Of a DNA stretch of 64,000 nucleotides, positions 1 to 12,357 are shown in pieces. The notes beneath the pieces were generated by a model. It was given only the letters and a program-made list of their open reading frames with translations, made no database searches and was not told the origin of the DNA. Source of the DNA: Anniella stebbinsi (Eukaryota > Chordata > Lepidosauria > Squamata > Anniellidae); assembly GCA_029215795.1 (NCBI GenBank), contig JARDYH010000005.1, positions 166,061,814 to 166,125,813 on the forward strand. Direction: 5' to 3'. Each line of letters opens with the position of its first letter. Positions within the stretch are counted from its first letter, which is position 1. The position numbers were made by a program, and so were the translations under genes.

Positions 1-88
1 AACTTGGCCCTTTAAATTATGTAGTTACACTTGCATTTTTATTGTTTTGTATTGTTGAAACGTACAATAAAAAATGATTTTAAAAAGG
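1..88 (+). mobile_element. 3' tail of an L1/Tx1-like LINE (end of preceding unit)
   Basis: The same sequence, ending in AATAAAAAATGATTTTAAAAA, recurs at about 14046-14133 and 45110-45189. In those places it is the 3' end of a LINE with an L1/Tx1-like reverse transcriptase. It marks the joint between tandem copies of the zinc-finger locus, so a further unit or LINE copy probably lies to the left of the window. Confidence 0.75.
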
Positions 89-89
89 C

Positions 90-518
90 AGTAGGGATCA
101 CCCCATCACGCAATGATGTTTTCACCACCGCCCTGATCCATATGGTCAGCATTCTGTGGCTTGCTCAACTAAGCCATGATAGGAAAGGTGGTGGGTTGAA
201 CAGATGCAAACATCTTGTCCCCATCCTCAGGCTCCAAAACCCAAAATTGATCCCACAAAACAGGATAAAATAATGACTGGACAGCTGAGCAGACGCTGCA
301 TCAATAGTAGTGTTCAAGTCAGCATGAGGGTGAGCGGTTTTATCGTCAAAATATTTCCCAAGTACATCAGCGGACCTCTGAGGGGGTTCCTGTACTGGAT
401 CCACTGGGTTTGATGGAAGTTCACCCCCAAACCACTCGGAACAGCCTAGCTGGATGGCTACTCAAGGCTGCATTGGAGGTGGCAAAGTAAGCTTTCTTTT
501 CTGCCTTGATCACCATGC

Positions 519-549
<31 letters not shown>

Positions 550-840
550 GGGGGTTATATCTTCCTACGTCTGTTCGATTCCCTTCCCGCTGCCTTCTGA
601 CACGTTTCATTGTCCAGAGCGCCCAGTAAACTAGGGCTGCCAAAGAGATTACTTAGGAATGATTGTGTCAATGGGCCCTTGCGCTTGGCCATTCCACAGT
701 GCAGCAAGGCCCTCGACAGAATGTTAGGAAAAGAAAACTGCTGCAGAGCATTCAAGAATTGCTTGGAATCCATATCTTTCTTGGGGTAAACCATGCTAAT
801 AAGTCTCCACACCCCTGCGGTCCCTGAAAGATTAACCATT
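90..840 (-). mobile_element. L2-like LINE reverse-transcriptase remnant (unit A copy)
   Basis: Read on the minus strand, broken frames resemble the stretch between endonuclease and reverse transcriptase in L2/CR1-superfamily LINEs: LVYWALWTMKR, then DPVQEPPQRSAD and FDDKTAHPHADLNTTIDA, then MFASV-type and DQMDQGSGENII-type motifs. Stops and frameshifts interrupt it, so it is dead. The same fragment is at 14139-14348 (cut short) and 45190-45912, so it was part of the ancestral tandem unit. Clade assignment is from remembered family motifs. Confidence 0.6.
523..552. repeat. (GT)n microsatellite
   Basis: A run of about 13 GT dinucleotides lies inside the L2-like LINE remnant. The homologous site in unit C (about 45600-45620) has only a short GTGTGTG followed by a G run, so the array length differs between paralogues. 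Confidence 0.9.
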
Positions 841-984
841 TTGTTGGCATAAGCATTTGTTGCCTCGGTTCACCTGCATCACAGGTCTGTAATTCTCAGT
901 AGACCTGTGTGTGTGTGTTAAATTAAAGCTTAAGTGTTTGCAAAAGAAACAGTGATCAAAATGAACAGGAAGCAACCAGAAGGG

Positions 985-1510
985 AGGTGACCCTGGATTT
1001 AATCCTAAATGGTGTCATACAGGATCTAGTATGAGATGTGAATGTGGTTGAACAAGTTGGAAACAGTGGCCATAGGGATATCAATTGTAATTTATGTTTA
1101 AGTGGGAAATTGCTAAAAAAAAGTCCAACCCAGTCATATTTGACTTCAAATAACTTCTCTAAACTGAGGGAACTGGTAAAAAAAGTTGAAAGGGGATGTC
1201 AGGAGGATTCAATCCCTCCAAAATGCTTGGGGATTACTCAAAACTACAATAAGAGAGGCTCAGCTAGAATGTATACTGTCGGTTAGGAAGTGTAGCACCA
1301 AGTCCAAGAGCTTACTGGCCTGGTTAATGAGCAGCGTCGAAGAAGCTATTACAGAAAAGGTGGCTTCTTTCCAAACATAGAAGTCTTGCTCAAATGAGGA
1401 AAACCAAAGGGAGCACAAGCCTCTTCAAAGGAGAAGGAAGCACACAACAAGAGATGCAAGAAAGCATTTTGAGGAGTCTCTCACTAACAACATCAAGGGG
1501 AAAACATTAT
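985..1510 (+). mobile_element. CR1-like LINE ORF2 remnant
   Basis: Broken plus-strand frames give a run typical of CR1-type ORF2: VTLDLILNGVIQDLV, then VNVVEQVGNSGHRDI, LQNAWGLLKTTIREAQLE and RKHFEESLTNNIKGN. These match the region between endonuclease and reverse transcriptase in CR1 elements, which ends in a K-G-N-K-K-x-F motif. Several frameshifts and stops are present. Unit C keeps only its first part (about 46045-46235), followed by a deletion. Confidence 0.6.
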
Positions 1511-2187
1511 TAGGCTCCTCTGGGTTTCTTCTTCCTACTACCTTGAGATCCCAATGATATAGGGTGGGAGACAAATGTTTTAATCAATAAACAACTTGCA
1601 AAAAGCTGCAGAAAAAAGAACAGCATTTATGTATTGTTTCCAATGCTGAAGTAAATCTTGATGCTTCAAATAGTAATCTGCAATGTGGGAGACACATTTA
1701 CAGAAACGAGGGGTGGATCTGGCCAGCTGTTCACCACGTGTGGCAGAGTAAAAGCTTTTATAGGGTGATTGGATTCCGCTGCTGTCCATGTCGCTGATTA
1801 TTTTTTACAAATGAACCTAGGTGTTCCAACAAACCCACAAACTTATGAGGATAAGAAAGATGATCACTTGCAAAACATTGTCAAGCAGAAGACAAACGTT
1901 TCAAATTCAAGCATGTTGCTCATAATTCACAAAAATATAGATAAACCCGTTCTATCATTTCATCCTGCAGGAAACCAAGAATGGAGTTGGTGGATCCAAA
2001 ATGCTTCCCGTTGAGACAATAGTAGAGCCAGATTAAGTCTTCTAGAAGGGACAGACTGAATTCATTTCATTGCAAAAATGGTTAAGTCAGAAGGTGATCC
2101 ATTCTTGCCGTTATATTCAGTGATCCTTGATCTGAGTGATCTTTTTGTCTGTTTGATTTATATATAACCTAGGATGAACTTCAGGCA
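1511..2187. other. Non-coding spacer shared with unit B
   Basis: No exon or recognised repeat family was identified. The segment from about 1529 is homologous to 24101-24557 in unit B and deleted from unit C, where homology jumps from about 1185 to 2080. Confidence 0.6.
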
Positions 2188-2345
2188 GATCCAAAAGAGG
2201 GCAGGGCTCCTGCAGCTTTAACTGTTGTGATGAAGATGGAATTTCACCAGGTGCTGCATGCAAAACAAAGGCACCTACTGAAATTCCCTTTTCTATACAA
2301 CTGTTAAAGATACGGGAGCCCTGTCCTCCTTTCCATGTGGCCCCT
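2188..2345. repeat. Foldback repeat, unit A copy
   Basis: The two halves are imperfect inverted copies: GGGCAGGGCTCCTGCAGC with AACTGTTGTGAT on the left, and AACTGTTAAAGATACGGGAGC with CCTGTCCTCC on the right. The same element is at 24558-24718, 46340-46499 and 48625-48867, and in a dimeric form at 25633-25952. It looks like a small non-autonomous DNA transposon (MITE). Confidence 0.7.
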
Positions 2346-3190
2346 TTACCCAATTCACCGAAATATTGATAAATCCATTCTATCGTTTAAGCCTTCAGGA
2401 GATAAATAATGGAATTCATGGATCCAAAATGCTTCCCACTGAGACAATAGTACATCTGTTAAAGGTAAAGGAGCCCTGTCCTCCTCTCCATCTGGTCACC
2501 CTATCCACCCTACAGACACAAAATTGGTGTATAAATTAATTACTGTAGATTATGGAAAGATGGTATTTCGTGCCCATGTGCTGACTTTGTGAAGTCAGAA
2601 AGACCGTGTGACCATGTGCTAGTTTTGTGTGTGTGGTGGGAGAAGGATGTGCTAGGATCATAGCTTATGTTAGGGCTATTCACACATTCCACTGAACATC
2701 TGTACATGCCCTAGGTGTGCTCATTGAGATGGTTGTGAGAATCTAGCCCCATCCTCCTAGCATGTAAGCACACAAGGAGCAGGAGCTCTGTTTCCCCTTT
2801 TCTGTTTTGTTGTCTTTTACGCATGGAGTTCAACTGTCTTCAAAGGAGACCCTCTTCTGTCCATGGAAACGTCCCCCTGGATGTTCAAAAGCCCAGGTCA
2901 GTTCTGTTGTCAGAATTCTGACAGAACAGGAAATTGTCAACTGATAAACGCGTGAGGTAATTTGAGGGCTGTGATAGTCATGCTCACAGATCCATGATGA
3001 AGAGACGGTGGGAAAGGAATCCTGCTGGAATCGTGTGGAGGCTAAGGTGTTCTGAACATACGGGGACCCGTCTATTCCTTTATGAACATTTGCTCAGTTA
3101 ATGACTTGATTGTGGTTTGTTTTTAAGGTCATGCTTTAGTGTTCCTCCACTCCCACACAGTGTAATAATCCATTTTCTCCCACTCTGATA
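2346..3190. other. Non-coding spacer common to all three units
   Basis: Homologous to about 24719-25589 and 46500-47066 (then 47264 on). A second right-end fragment of the foldback repeat is at about 2455-2515. No splice-flanked reading frame was seen. Confidence 0.6.
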
Positions 3191-3194
3191 ATAC

Positions 3195-3645
3195 TAGTTT
3201 CTGCGATCATCCCATAAAACTGATTGGTGGGAGATTGAAGAGAGAGAAAAGGAACTTCTTCACACAGTGCAGCTAAACTATGGAATTTGCTAAAACAAGA
3301 TATAATGATGGCCATTAGTTTGGATGGCTTTAAAAAGGGGTTAGACAAATTTATGGCGGAGAAGGCTATCGATGGCTGCTATTCTGGATGTCTATACACT
3401 ACTTCCAGTATTCAGAGGTAGTTGCTGGGGAGCATGGGTGGTTGCTGGGGAACATGGCTACTAGTCCTGATGGCTATACACAGCTTCCAGTACATGCAGC
3501 TGGGGAACATGAGTAGGAATTCAAAATGAAGGCCCCTGGTTGTGGGTCCCTGGACCAAAGTTGGTTGTCCGCGTTCTGATCAGAATGCTGGATTAGATGG
3601 ACCCTTGACCTGAGCCAGCATGGCTATTCTGATGTTCTTGTGTTC
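3195..3645 (+). mobile_element. CR1-like LINE 3' region remnant
   Basis: Contains GATTGGTGGGAGATTGAAG, CTTCTTCACACAGTGCAG, TAAACTATGGAATTTGCTA and a final TAGATGGACC block. The conceptual frame resembles a LINE C-terminal tail (L-W-N-L-L-x-Q then DGFKKGLDK). The same family is at 7034-7376, 25590-26335 and 55395-55740, so it is an interspersed repeat. The CR1 label is tentative. Confidence 0.5.
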
Positions 3646-3719
3646 AGTTTGAAACACCAGGGAACTTTGGTGAGTAAAAAAAAAAAAAAAAGTCCTATCA
3701 GTTTATGGCCATGTTGGGT

Positions 3720-4500
3720 CAAGCCCCACAAATCCAACAAATCCAAAGTGAAGGGCGATCGTTTAACAGACGTGCTCCGTGATCAAGAATGATGCTGGGC
3801 ACTGTCACAAATCGTGCTTCCTTACGAGCAACAACCAGGCATGGTTCATTCAACACACAGGAGGATTCCATAGCAAAGGTAAGGCTCAGATGCTTCCTGG
3901 GATAATACAGGACCAGGACCACACGGAGCATCTTTGCTCGTCCCAGGCATTCCCGCCTCCCCATCTGGATTTGGACCTGAAAGACCAAGGAAAGTGTGGG
4001 TGCAGGAGCATCGTTGTCACGTGCAATGAAAGCAGTTGAAATGTTTGGAGCAAAGGAGGGGGTTTGCGCGAAGAGAATTCCGGCCACAGTTTCTGCTCCT
4101 AGGGTTAAATGAACTGAGTTGTCCTTCCTAGAGAGGCAGGAAACTTACAAGGGGAAGACAATAGTGAGCGCACCTCCCTCTGACTTCCAGGCAAAGGATA
4201 AAGGACGCGGGAGGCTGATGCTGGAGAGGACGCAAAGTGCGATATTGGGTAAGGTAGGTGGAGGTGGGACGAAGGACTTCCGTGAGAGCGGGTGGAGGGG
4301 AAAAGTGGGGCAGCGACCCCCAACCTCCCTCTGGGAATCCTTGGACGGGGCCCGATCCATGCAGTCCAGCTGCAAAGGAGCGACCAAAGAGGCGCTTCTT
4401 TTCTGTTGCATGATCCTCTTTGAAGCCCCCTGGGGATCAAGCCAGGTTCCGTGAGACGTGGAGCGGCGGGAGCGCATAGGAAACCGCTGTGGCTAGTGGG
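3720..4500 (+). promoter_or_regulatory. Putative GC-rich promoter or first-exon region, unit A
   Basis: A GC-rich, CpG-bearing block lies about 1.2 kb upstream of the KRAB exon. It is conserved at 26755-27530 and 47340-48560. Its core (4230-4470) has GGGGCAGCGACCCCCAACC, GGACGGGGCCCGATCCATGC and GTGGAGCGGCGGGAGCGC. Position and composition fit a KZFP promoter and non-coding first exon. Long frames on both strands are explained by GC richness and differ between units. No TATA box or transcript evidence is visible, so this is inference from context. Confidence 0.35.
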
Positions 4501-5651
4501 TGGGGTTGGGGTTGGGGTGGGGGAGGAAACCCCACTCTTTCCCCCACTCTTTCTTTTTAGACCCTGGTCTGAATGGTCGTACAGGGCTGGGGGTGGAGGG
4601 GGGGGGGGAAGGCGCTTTAGATAACCACGCTATTACTTCAGGTGTGAAACACACAACTAACATTTCTGTTTACCCCCACTCCACCCCACCTCACTCCTCT
4701 ATGCTTTACAACTGCTTCTACATTCCTGATACTTTGGAACAACCCGTCTCCTCTCAAAGAAACCCTCTTTGCAAACCCTAACAATAGAAATATCCAGAGG
4801 GTGTGGAAGTTTGCCTTCTAAACTCCCTTGTGTCGTAGCCTCTCATGAGTAGAGTAATGAAAGGGAATTTTCTTCTGCTGCTCTCATACTAATCACTTTT
4901 ACCCAAGCTTAACAGCCATTTTGTTCTAGAAAGTGGTGATCTCTTTTTAAACTGCAAATAACTAGGTATATGCTTGCTTGGCTGCCTCCTGACTAAAATG
5001 TTTTTAAAAATAAGAAGAAAGGATGCTGTGGTGAGTAGCATTATCCCTAGCGGGTCCTACTCTGCTCATGCACTGGCGCAAGGTGGGATTGCTGCTGCAG
5101 CCCTCCCCCGGTGGTCTCTGGGTAGAGGGGTTACTCCAGGCTGCACGTTGACCCCCTAGTCCATCCCTGGCAGTTCCACTACCAAAGAGCTCCAGGCTCC
5201 AAATCGTCAGTCAGCCACAGAGCTCTTCCAGTTGCTCTCTCAGCCCAACCTACCACACTGGGTTGTTAGGAAGATAAACTGGGCAGGACCATGTGTGCCA
5301 CCCTGAACTCCTTGGAGCAGATGTGGGACTGAAATGTTAACAATAATAAATTTCTTAGAAAAAAATGGGGAAGGGGGATGGAAAGATATTTAGAGTTTAA
5401 AGATCAGGCTCTTTCTAGTTGAGCACTTTGAAAAAAGTAGAGCGTGAAGGAAAACAAGAAAAGAGAGGGAAATCCCACTCAAGGAATTTATGTGTCCATT
5501 TCTCCCTCCCACAAAAGCTTAAGGCAGCTTAGAAGAAGTAAAGCCATAAAACCCAAAGTGGTATGTAGCAGAAAACCCCATTCCAAATTGAGTGCAGTGC
5601 TGTATCTGGGGAGAATATTTCTGAGGGGAAATTTCCCCCCTCTTTCCGCAG
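4501..5651. other. Presumed intron upstream of KRAB exon, unit A
   Basis: Repeat-poor sequence, homologous to about 27531-28766 and 48868-49812. It contains short homopolymers and the pyrimidine-rich acceptor tract before 5652. No other coding exon was recognised. Confidence 0.5.
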
Positions 5652-5754
5652 CCGGGTTCCTTTGAGGAGGGGAAGATTGAGCTCCGGGATCCAGACCGAA
5701 AAGCTCTGTCCAAGGAAGACATGCTGGAGGAGTCTGGAACTGTGGCATCTCTGA
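5652..5754 (+). CDS. KRAB-A exon, shortened, unit A (partial gene)
   Basis: An acceptor CTCTTTCCGCAG and a donor GTAAGG bound a 103-nt exon. In frame it reads PGSFEEGKIELRDPDRKALS then KEDMLEESGTVASL, which aligns with the KRAB A box (consensus: ...F-E-E..., DPGQRALY, K-E-V-M-L-E, V-A-S-L). Canonical KRAB-A exons are 127 nt. This one is 24 nt shorter, an in-frame loss of about 8 residues from the part that normally carries the D-V and E-E-W contacts for TRIM28; M-L-E is kept. The exon lies 4.5 kb upstream of the unit A finger exon on the same strand, as expected for a KZFP. Silencing ability is doubtful. Confidence 0.7.
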
Positions 5755-7030
5755 GTAAGGATTCTTTTTCCTTAGTTGACAAATGACAATGGGGTGAATT
5801 TCTGTTCCTGGCCTTGGTGATTCAGATGGTCCAGTAGGTTCTGGAGGATTTTTCATAATGGTGTGAACTGGCATTCCTGTCAAATCTCTGGTTGATTCCT
5901 AAAAGGCAAAGATGACCCAGCTGTTGACACAAACGCTCCCAGGCCACTTCTCACGTTCAGCTCCCTTTGATATACATGTAAACTGCTGAAGGAAATGAGT
6001 AGACAGCTAGAACACAAGTGGAAGAAATGTCATGACAAATCCAGTAGAGCACTAGTACGAGCTCATTATCGGATTTACTTTGTGGCAGCAATTGAGGCAA
6101 AGAAGCTATATTTCTCCTCCATCATTACATCCTCTCAGTGTTCTCCAGAGGATTTTTTTCAAGTGGTTTGTAACCTTCCATCTTCACCCCAGCTGGTGAT
6201 GTTTTGGACTTCTGGTGGCTCATTATGGCATGTTTGTGTAATATATTGAGTGTAGAATCACTCCCACATGAATTTAACCCCAGACAAATGGCAAGGCTGT
6301 GCCGGCCCGCTCCGTTCCAGAACTGAGCGTTTCCCCGCCCTCATGCACTGCTCCTCTGGTGTAAAATACGCTGAGCTGTGCTGCACCCATGACATTAGCG
6401 GCACACATTGCTCAAATCTTTGGAGCCGGAGAGACCCCCCCCCCCTACAGGGTCGACCTTATGCTTTGCCCAGTAGGCCTGTGGTCCAGCATCGGGTGGT
6501 TTCTACCCCCACCAAGTGATCAACTCCTCCCAACCAGAAAGGAGAAAACCTGGAAGGGAGGATATGTCGATAGATTTCCTTATGATTCAGAGGGGCCAAC
6601 ACGAAGGAGAGGGATATGGACAAAGATAGAGAACAGGACCGAAGCAAACTGGCTGGTGGGTTATGGGCATTGCACAATTCTAGCATCCTGATAAAGGGAT
6701 GGCCCTGACCAGGTAGCTGGATATTACATTGAGACGCTATCCTGAATAACTTTCCAGCTTCAGGTTAAAAGCACTATTTCACCCTGATGTGAAATGGGAT
6801 GTGAAGGAACCAGATCTCTGGCTCCAATTGTGAGGTGCTACTTTTGGGACAATTCACTTCCTGCCTGAGGTGCTGGAAGTCAGCTCCTCAGGCCTTTCCT
6901 GCCAGGACTCCCTGTAAGTTTGGTATATGTCTCCACCTGTGTGTGTTTGTGTGTCTGTGTAGAGCACCCGTTCTGAGGGTGGCCCCGGCTTCTTTTTTCT
7001 CCTTCTCCCATAATACTAGAACCCAATAGG
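5755..7030. other. Intron, unit A, with internal deletion relative to B and C
   Basis: Homologous to the intron after the KRAB exon in B and C until about 6360, then jumps to sequence matching 54815 of unit C. The SINE cluster present in B (29957-30770) and C (53565-54480) is missing here together with its flanks, indicating a deletion. A GT-rich patch is near 6940-6960. Confidence 0.55.
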
Positions 7031-7033
7031 TTC

Positions 7034-7376
7034 ATCCCATGAAGCTGATTGGTGGGAGAGTCAGGACAGATAAAAGGAAGGACTTTTTCACACAGTGCTT
7101 AGTTAAGCTATAGAATTTAGTACCACAAGATGGCTTTAGGAGGGGTTGGATAAGTTCCCGGAGGAGAAGGTTATCAGTGTCTCCTGGTCCTGATTCTATC
7201 TCCAGTATCCGAGGCAATAAGCCCGTATATACCAGTCGCTCAGAAACTTGGATGGGAGGGTGCTGTCGCACCATGATCTGCTTTGTGGGTCGACAGCCGG
7301 TTGACCACTGTGTGAGCAGAGGGCTGGACTAGATGGACCATTGGTCTGATCCAGGATGGCTCTTCTTACATCCTTA
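7034..7376 (+). mobile_element. CR1-like LINE 3' region remnant
   Basis: Same interspersed family as 3195-3645: GCTGATTGGTGGGAG, ACTTTTTCACACAGTGCTTA, and ends in CTGGACTAGATGGACCATTG and GATCCAGGATGGCTCTTC. Nearly identical at 55395-55740 in unit C; absent from unit B. Confidence 0.55.
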
Positions 7377-7404
7377 CCACGTTCAGGGGACCGAGAGAAG
7401 CACA

Positions 7405-8650
7405 ACTTGTGCCCTCCTCCTCAAGCTGTTGGCCCTTCGTTGCATTTAGCCTTTGGGCTGCTCTGCTAGGCTCCACCACACAGTGCAGTCGTATCCTGGG
7501 ATCTAAACTGGGAACTCTGTGTAGGTTGTTTTTGAGGCCTATTTGGACAGTAGGATCTCCCGCCATCAGTTGCTGGAGCTCGTTGACTTTGGACCTTTGC
7601 CCGCAGGATGGTAGCCACAAGCAGGTCTTTTATATGGCTCCTGTTATATGCCGGAAGGGGCTCTAAAATGCCTTTATCGCATCCATATAACAGCAGAGCT
7701 GTCAGGACACCAGGAGGCGTGGGAAGCTCTGTGTCAATTTGAGGCAGGATTTGCTTGAAGATGGAGCTCCAGCCTTCTGACGCCTCACGCAGCCTCCCCC
7801 CTCTTCCGCTGAAATGTAGTCAACCAGATTCCTAACCCTGGCAGAGTGACTTGACCATGAAAGCAGGCTAGTTGTCTGCAGGAAAGGAATGACAGCTTCC
7901 TGTCCTTCCACATGCAGATCCAGGGAGGGGTGAGTTACCTTATTTAATGGAGAGTCCCTAGTTCATCCTAAGCTCTGGTTGTTTCTCCTTGGTCCCTTCT
8001 CTGTACTCAACCCTAAACCTCACCAGGTAGTGATCTGTCCATGATAATGCAACTATAGAACGTTCCTGCCCCCTCCCCAGATCACCATCCCATCCTACGT
8101 GGTGAACCAGATGCAAAGTGTGCCCTGCTGAAGGAGTGGGGACACTGTGGAGTGGTGGGTCGGGCGATACTCCATCAGAATCCCTATTCAGTCCCAAGGA
8201 CCCACCTTCAGATCCACAGCCTTAAAACCGGAAGTCTGTGGGATGGGGCAGCTGGGCAGTGGAATGGAGTGATGATAGGCCACTGCGACTCCTCAGCCTC
8301 TTGCCTCACAGATCTTCCCTACTGTAACTTGAAAAACCCCTGATGAGCAGAGCTGAGAGGGATTCACTCCTCCTGTGTAATCCCCCCCGGTCTTCATGAG
8401 AAGGGCCAGGTTGGCACATTCATCTGGGATTAAGTCTTGGAGGGCTGTTGTTTCCCATTCACTGACCTGGCTTTCCGCAGCAGCAGTACCTCCAACCCGG
8501 GAGGTCTGTCTCCAGGGCTACTCAGGCTCTCTGATGTGGGAGGCAGCTTGGGAGTAACCCAGAGCCTGTTCTGTTCCAAACCCTCATAATGACCAAGTGG
8601 CCTCTGGCTACCATATCTTCTTCTCCCTTTCAAGTGCTACTCCCTTTTCC
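7405..8650 (-). mobile_element. L2-like LINE endonuclease-region remnant
   Basis: On the minus strand, from about 8560 downwards, frames show LLLRKARSVNGKQ, then DPPLHSVPTPSAGHTLHLV and LSWTDHYLVRFRVEYR. These resemble the start and the C-terminal H-T-L-x-L-V ... D-H-Y-L-V part of an apurinic-type endonuclease in L2/CR1-like LINEs. Downstream is a conserved frame EGQEAVIPFLQTTSLLSWSS. Stops break it up. The block is nearly duplicated at 55740-57010 in unit C and absent from B. Confidence 0.5.
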
Positions 8651-8678
8651 CTTCCACCATTCTGTGGCTTTTTAAGGG

Positions 8679-9823
8679 GTGACCAATAGGGATGACTATG
8701 TGGAAAAAGTGGCGATTACGGGAACTCTAGGGGTAAGTGAACACGTCATACTTGAGTTCTTGATTTTAAAGGAAGCAAAAGCTGAATGTAGGTATACATG
8801 TACTCTGGATGTTAGGAAAGCTCATTTTAATAAACTCAGAACTATGATAAGTAGGATCCCATGGCAAGTGTCCCTAATGAAAGAAGGTATCCAAGATGGT
8901 GGGAGTTTATTAAAAGGAAATTGTAAAGGCACAAACAATCCCAACAAGGAAAAAGATAGAAAACAACAGAAGAAAGCAATGTGGTTCCACAAAAAGCTTA
9001 GAGATGACCAGAAAACAAAAAGGGATACATATAGGAAGTGGAAGGAAGGCCAGGCTACAAAAGAAGAGCTCAAACAAGTAGCAGAGAAGTGCCGGAATGG
9101 TGTCAGGAAGGCTAAAGCTGAGATTGAGCTGAGGCTAGCGAGGGATGCTAAAAGCAATAAAAAAAGCTTTCTTCAGATACGTGAATCGTAAAAGTCAGAG
9201 GATAGAAATGGTGTCTCAACTGCTTCATGGGGATCGCAAATTGGTAACAGATGACAAAGAAAAGGCCAAAGTGCTTAATTCCTACTTTGGCTCAGTGTTC
9301 TCCCAAAAGTGGGACTATGATGCCCCTGGCAAAAGTGAAGTACAAGCGGAAGGGGAAGGACTGCAGTTTGAGATTGATACACGAATGGTCAAGGAACACT
9401 TAATTCCTTTGAATGAGTTCAAATCTCTAGTGCTCGATGAACTGCATCCTAGACTAATACAGGAGCTGTCAGAAGAACTCTCAGAACCACTGTCTATTAT
9501 CTTGTCACACATAGGAGGGATAGGATCTGTTTTTGATCAACCCAGCGTGCAGGACACGGAATAATGGGCTGAAGTTACAGGAAGCCAGATTCCGGCTGGA
9601 CATCAGGAAAAACTTCCTGACCGTTAGAGCAGTACGACAATGGAACCAATGACCTAGGGAGGTGGTGGGCTCTCCCACCCTAGATGCATTCAAGACGCAG
9701 CTGGACAGCCATCTGTCATGTATGCTTTAAAGTGAATTCCTGCATTGAACAGGGGGTTAGACTCAATGGCCTTATAGGCACCTTCCAACTCTACTATTCT
9801 ATGATTCTAAGATATGTCTCCCC
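8679..9823 (+). mobile_element. CR1 LINE, 5'-truncated, with 3' tail
   Basis: Two overlapping frames (8679-9191 and 9145-9564) give a CR1 ORF2 segment: LGVSEHVILEFLILKEA, AHFNKLRTMISRIPWQ, WFHKKLRDDQKTKRDTYRKW, VRKAKAEIELRLARD, NKKSFLQI and LNSYFGSVFS. From about 9565 the sequence jumps to the CR1 3' end, with the CAGGAAAAACTTCCTGAC and GCCTTATAGGCACCTTCCA blocks and the terminal CTATTCTATGATTCT repeat that defines CR1. The reverse transcriptase core is deleted. The copy is shared with unit C (57035-58163) and therefore predates the A/C split. Confidence 0.8.
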
Positions 9824-10273
9824 TTCCCACAGGCAATAACTGTGTGTCTAGTAATGCATTATATACATAAGACGGCAGATGCACAAGCAATCCCTTCTCT
9901 GCTCCACTTTGCCCATCAGACTTTGCTCTCATTTATCCCCTTACTGGCTACCCCAAAAAGTTGACCTCCTTTGGTGCCACGCCTATGACTGCAGCTGTCC
10001 ATCTTTTCTGGCTCAGCTGCAGAAAACTGAAACAATCTTTTGCACGGAGCAGTAGATCCCACAGGGAATGCAGGATCAGAGGTCTGGGCCGGCAAAGAGA
10101 CAGGCAAGGGTAGCAGACAAGAAACACGACTGTCAAGCTCACTAACGAATCTACCTGGGCAGGTGTCCCTTCTGTGTGCTGTCATAGCGAAGCAGATGCT
10201 TGGGTTTGATCACTCTTGAGATCCTTGGTTTCTTCCTTGAACTGCTAACACGATTTTCTTTTTCTCCCCAAAG
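9824..10273. other. Intron 5' to the finger exon, unit A
   Basis: Unique-looking sequence ending in a pyrimidine-rich stretch and the acceptor TTTTTCTCCCCAAAG that matches the acceptor of the unit B finger exon (37447). No other exon recognised. Confidence 0.5.
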
Positions 10274-11659
<1,386 letters not shown>

Positions 11660-11935
11660 ATACATGGGGTGTGGTACGAGCTTCAGTCGTAGTGGAACAT
11701 TTCAGAAATATAAAAGACTTCACACGGAAGAAACCATATATATGGATGGGGTGTGAAAGAGCCTAACTCAGAGATCTCATCTTCCTAAACATCAAAGAAC
11801 ACACGCAGGGGAAAGAGAAAGTAAATTCATGGGGTGTGGGAAGAGTTTCAGTCAGAACTCCCTGAACACCACAGAACTCAGTGCAATCAAGCCCTATAAA
11901 TGTATGCATATTGGAAAAGGCTTCACTACTCATTG
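11660..11935 (+). pseudogene. Decayed zinc-finger repeats after unit A array
   Basis: In shifted frames the finger pattern continues: KYMGCGTSFSRSGTFQKYKR, then a degenerate unit around TCTTCCTAAACATCAAAGAAC and one around GGGAAGAGTTTCAGTCAGAAC. Stops interrupt all frames. The same decayed 3' fingers follow the unit B array (about 40500-40690), so they were already lost in the ancestor. Confidence 0.75.
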
Positions 11936-12357
11936 AGTCAGTGGAATCACGTGATCACTGCTTTTCCCACGGTTTGTGTGTTCTTCAGTAGCATCGTTTC
12001 CTGTGGGGCAGGGCACTGCATGAGAGCGTAGAAGCCAAGTAACCTTTTTTTTTTATAAAGGTTGCTCTCAGATCCTGGTGTCATATGGGGGGAGGGAACC
12101 CTTCCATAATAGGGTGCCTTCCTCCACCTCCACCTCCCTTAGGAATGTGCTGATTCTGAGCATATCTTTTTCACCCCTTTGAAGAATATGCCAATTCCCT
12201 TGATGTAAAAAAAGAATACGACAAGCAGCCTGCACGGTTTTCTCTCGGAAAGGGGAACACGGGGCAAAGTTGCTCTTTGCAAAGGTCCGATCATGAAGGC
12301 GGCTTCCTCTGAAATCCAATAGAACTGTTTATTTATTTTGTATTACTCATTATTGCA
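11936..12357. other. 3' flank of the finger exon, unit A
   Basis: Conserved with 40691-41109 of unit B (GTTTCCTGTGGGGCAGG and CACGGTTTTCTCTCGGAAAG are shared). Probably 3' UTR or flank. No clear polyadenylation site was assigned. Confidence 0.45.
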
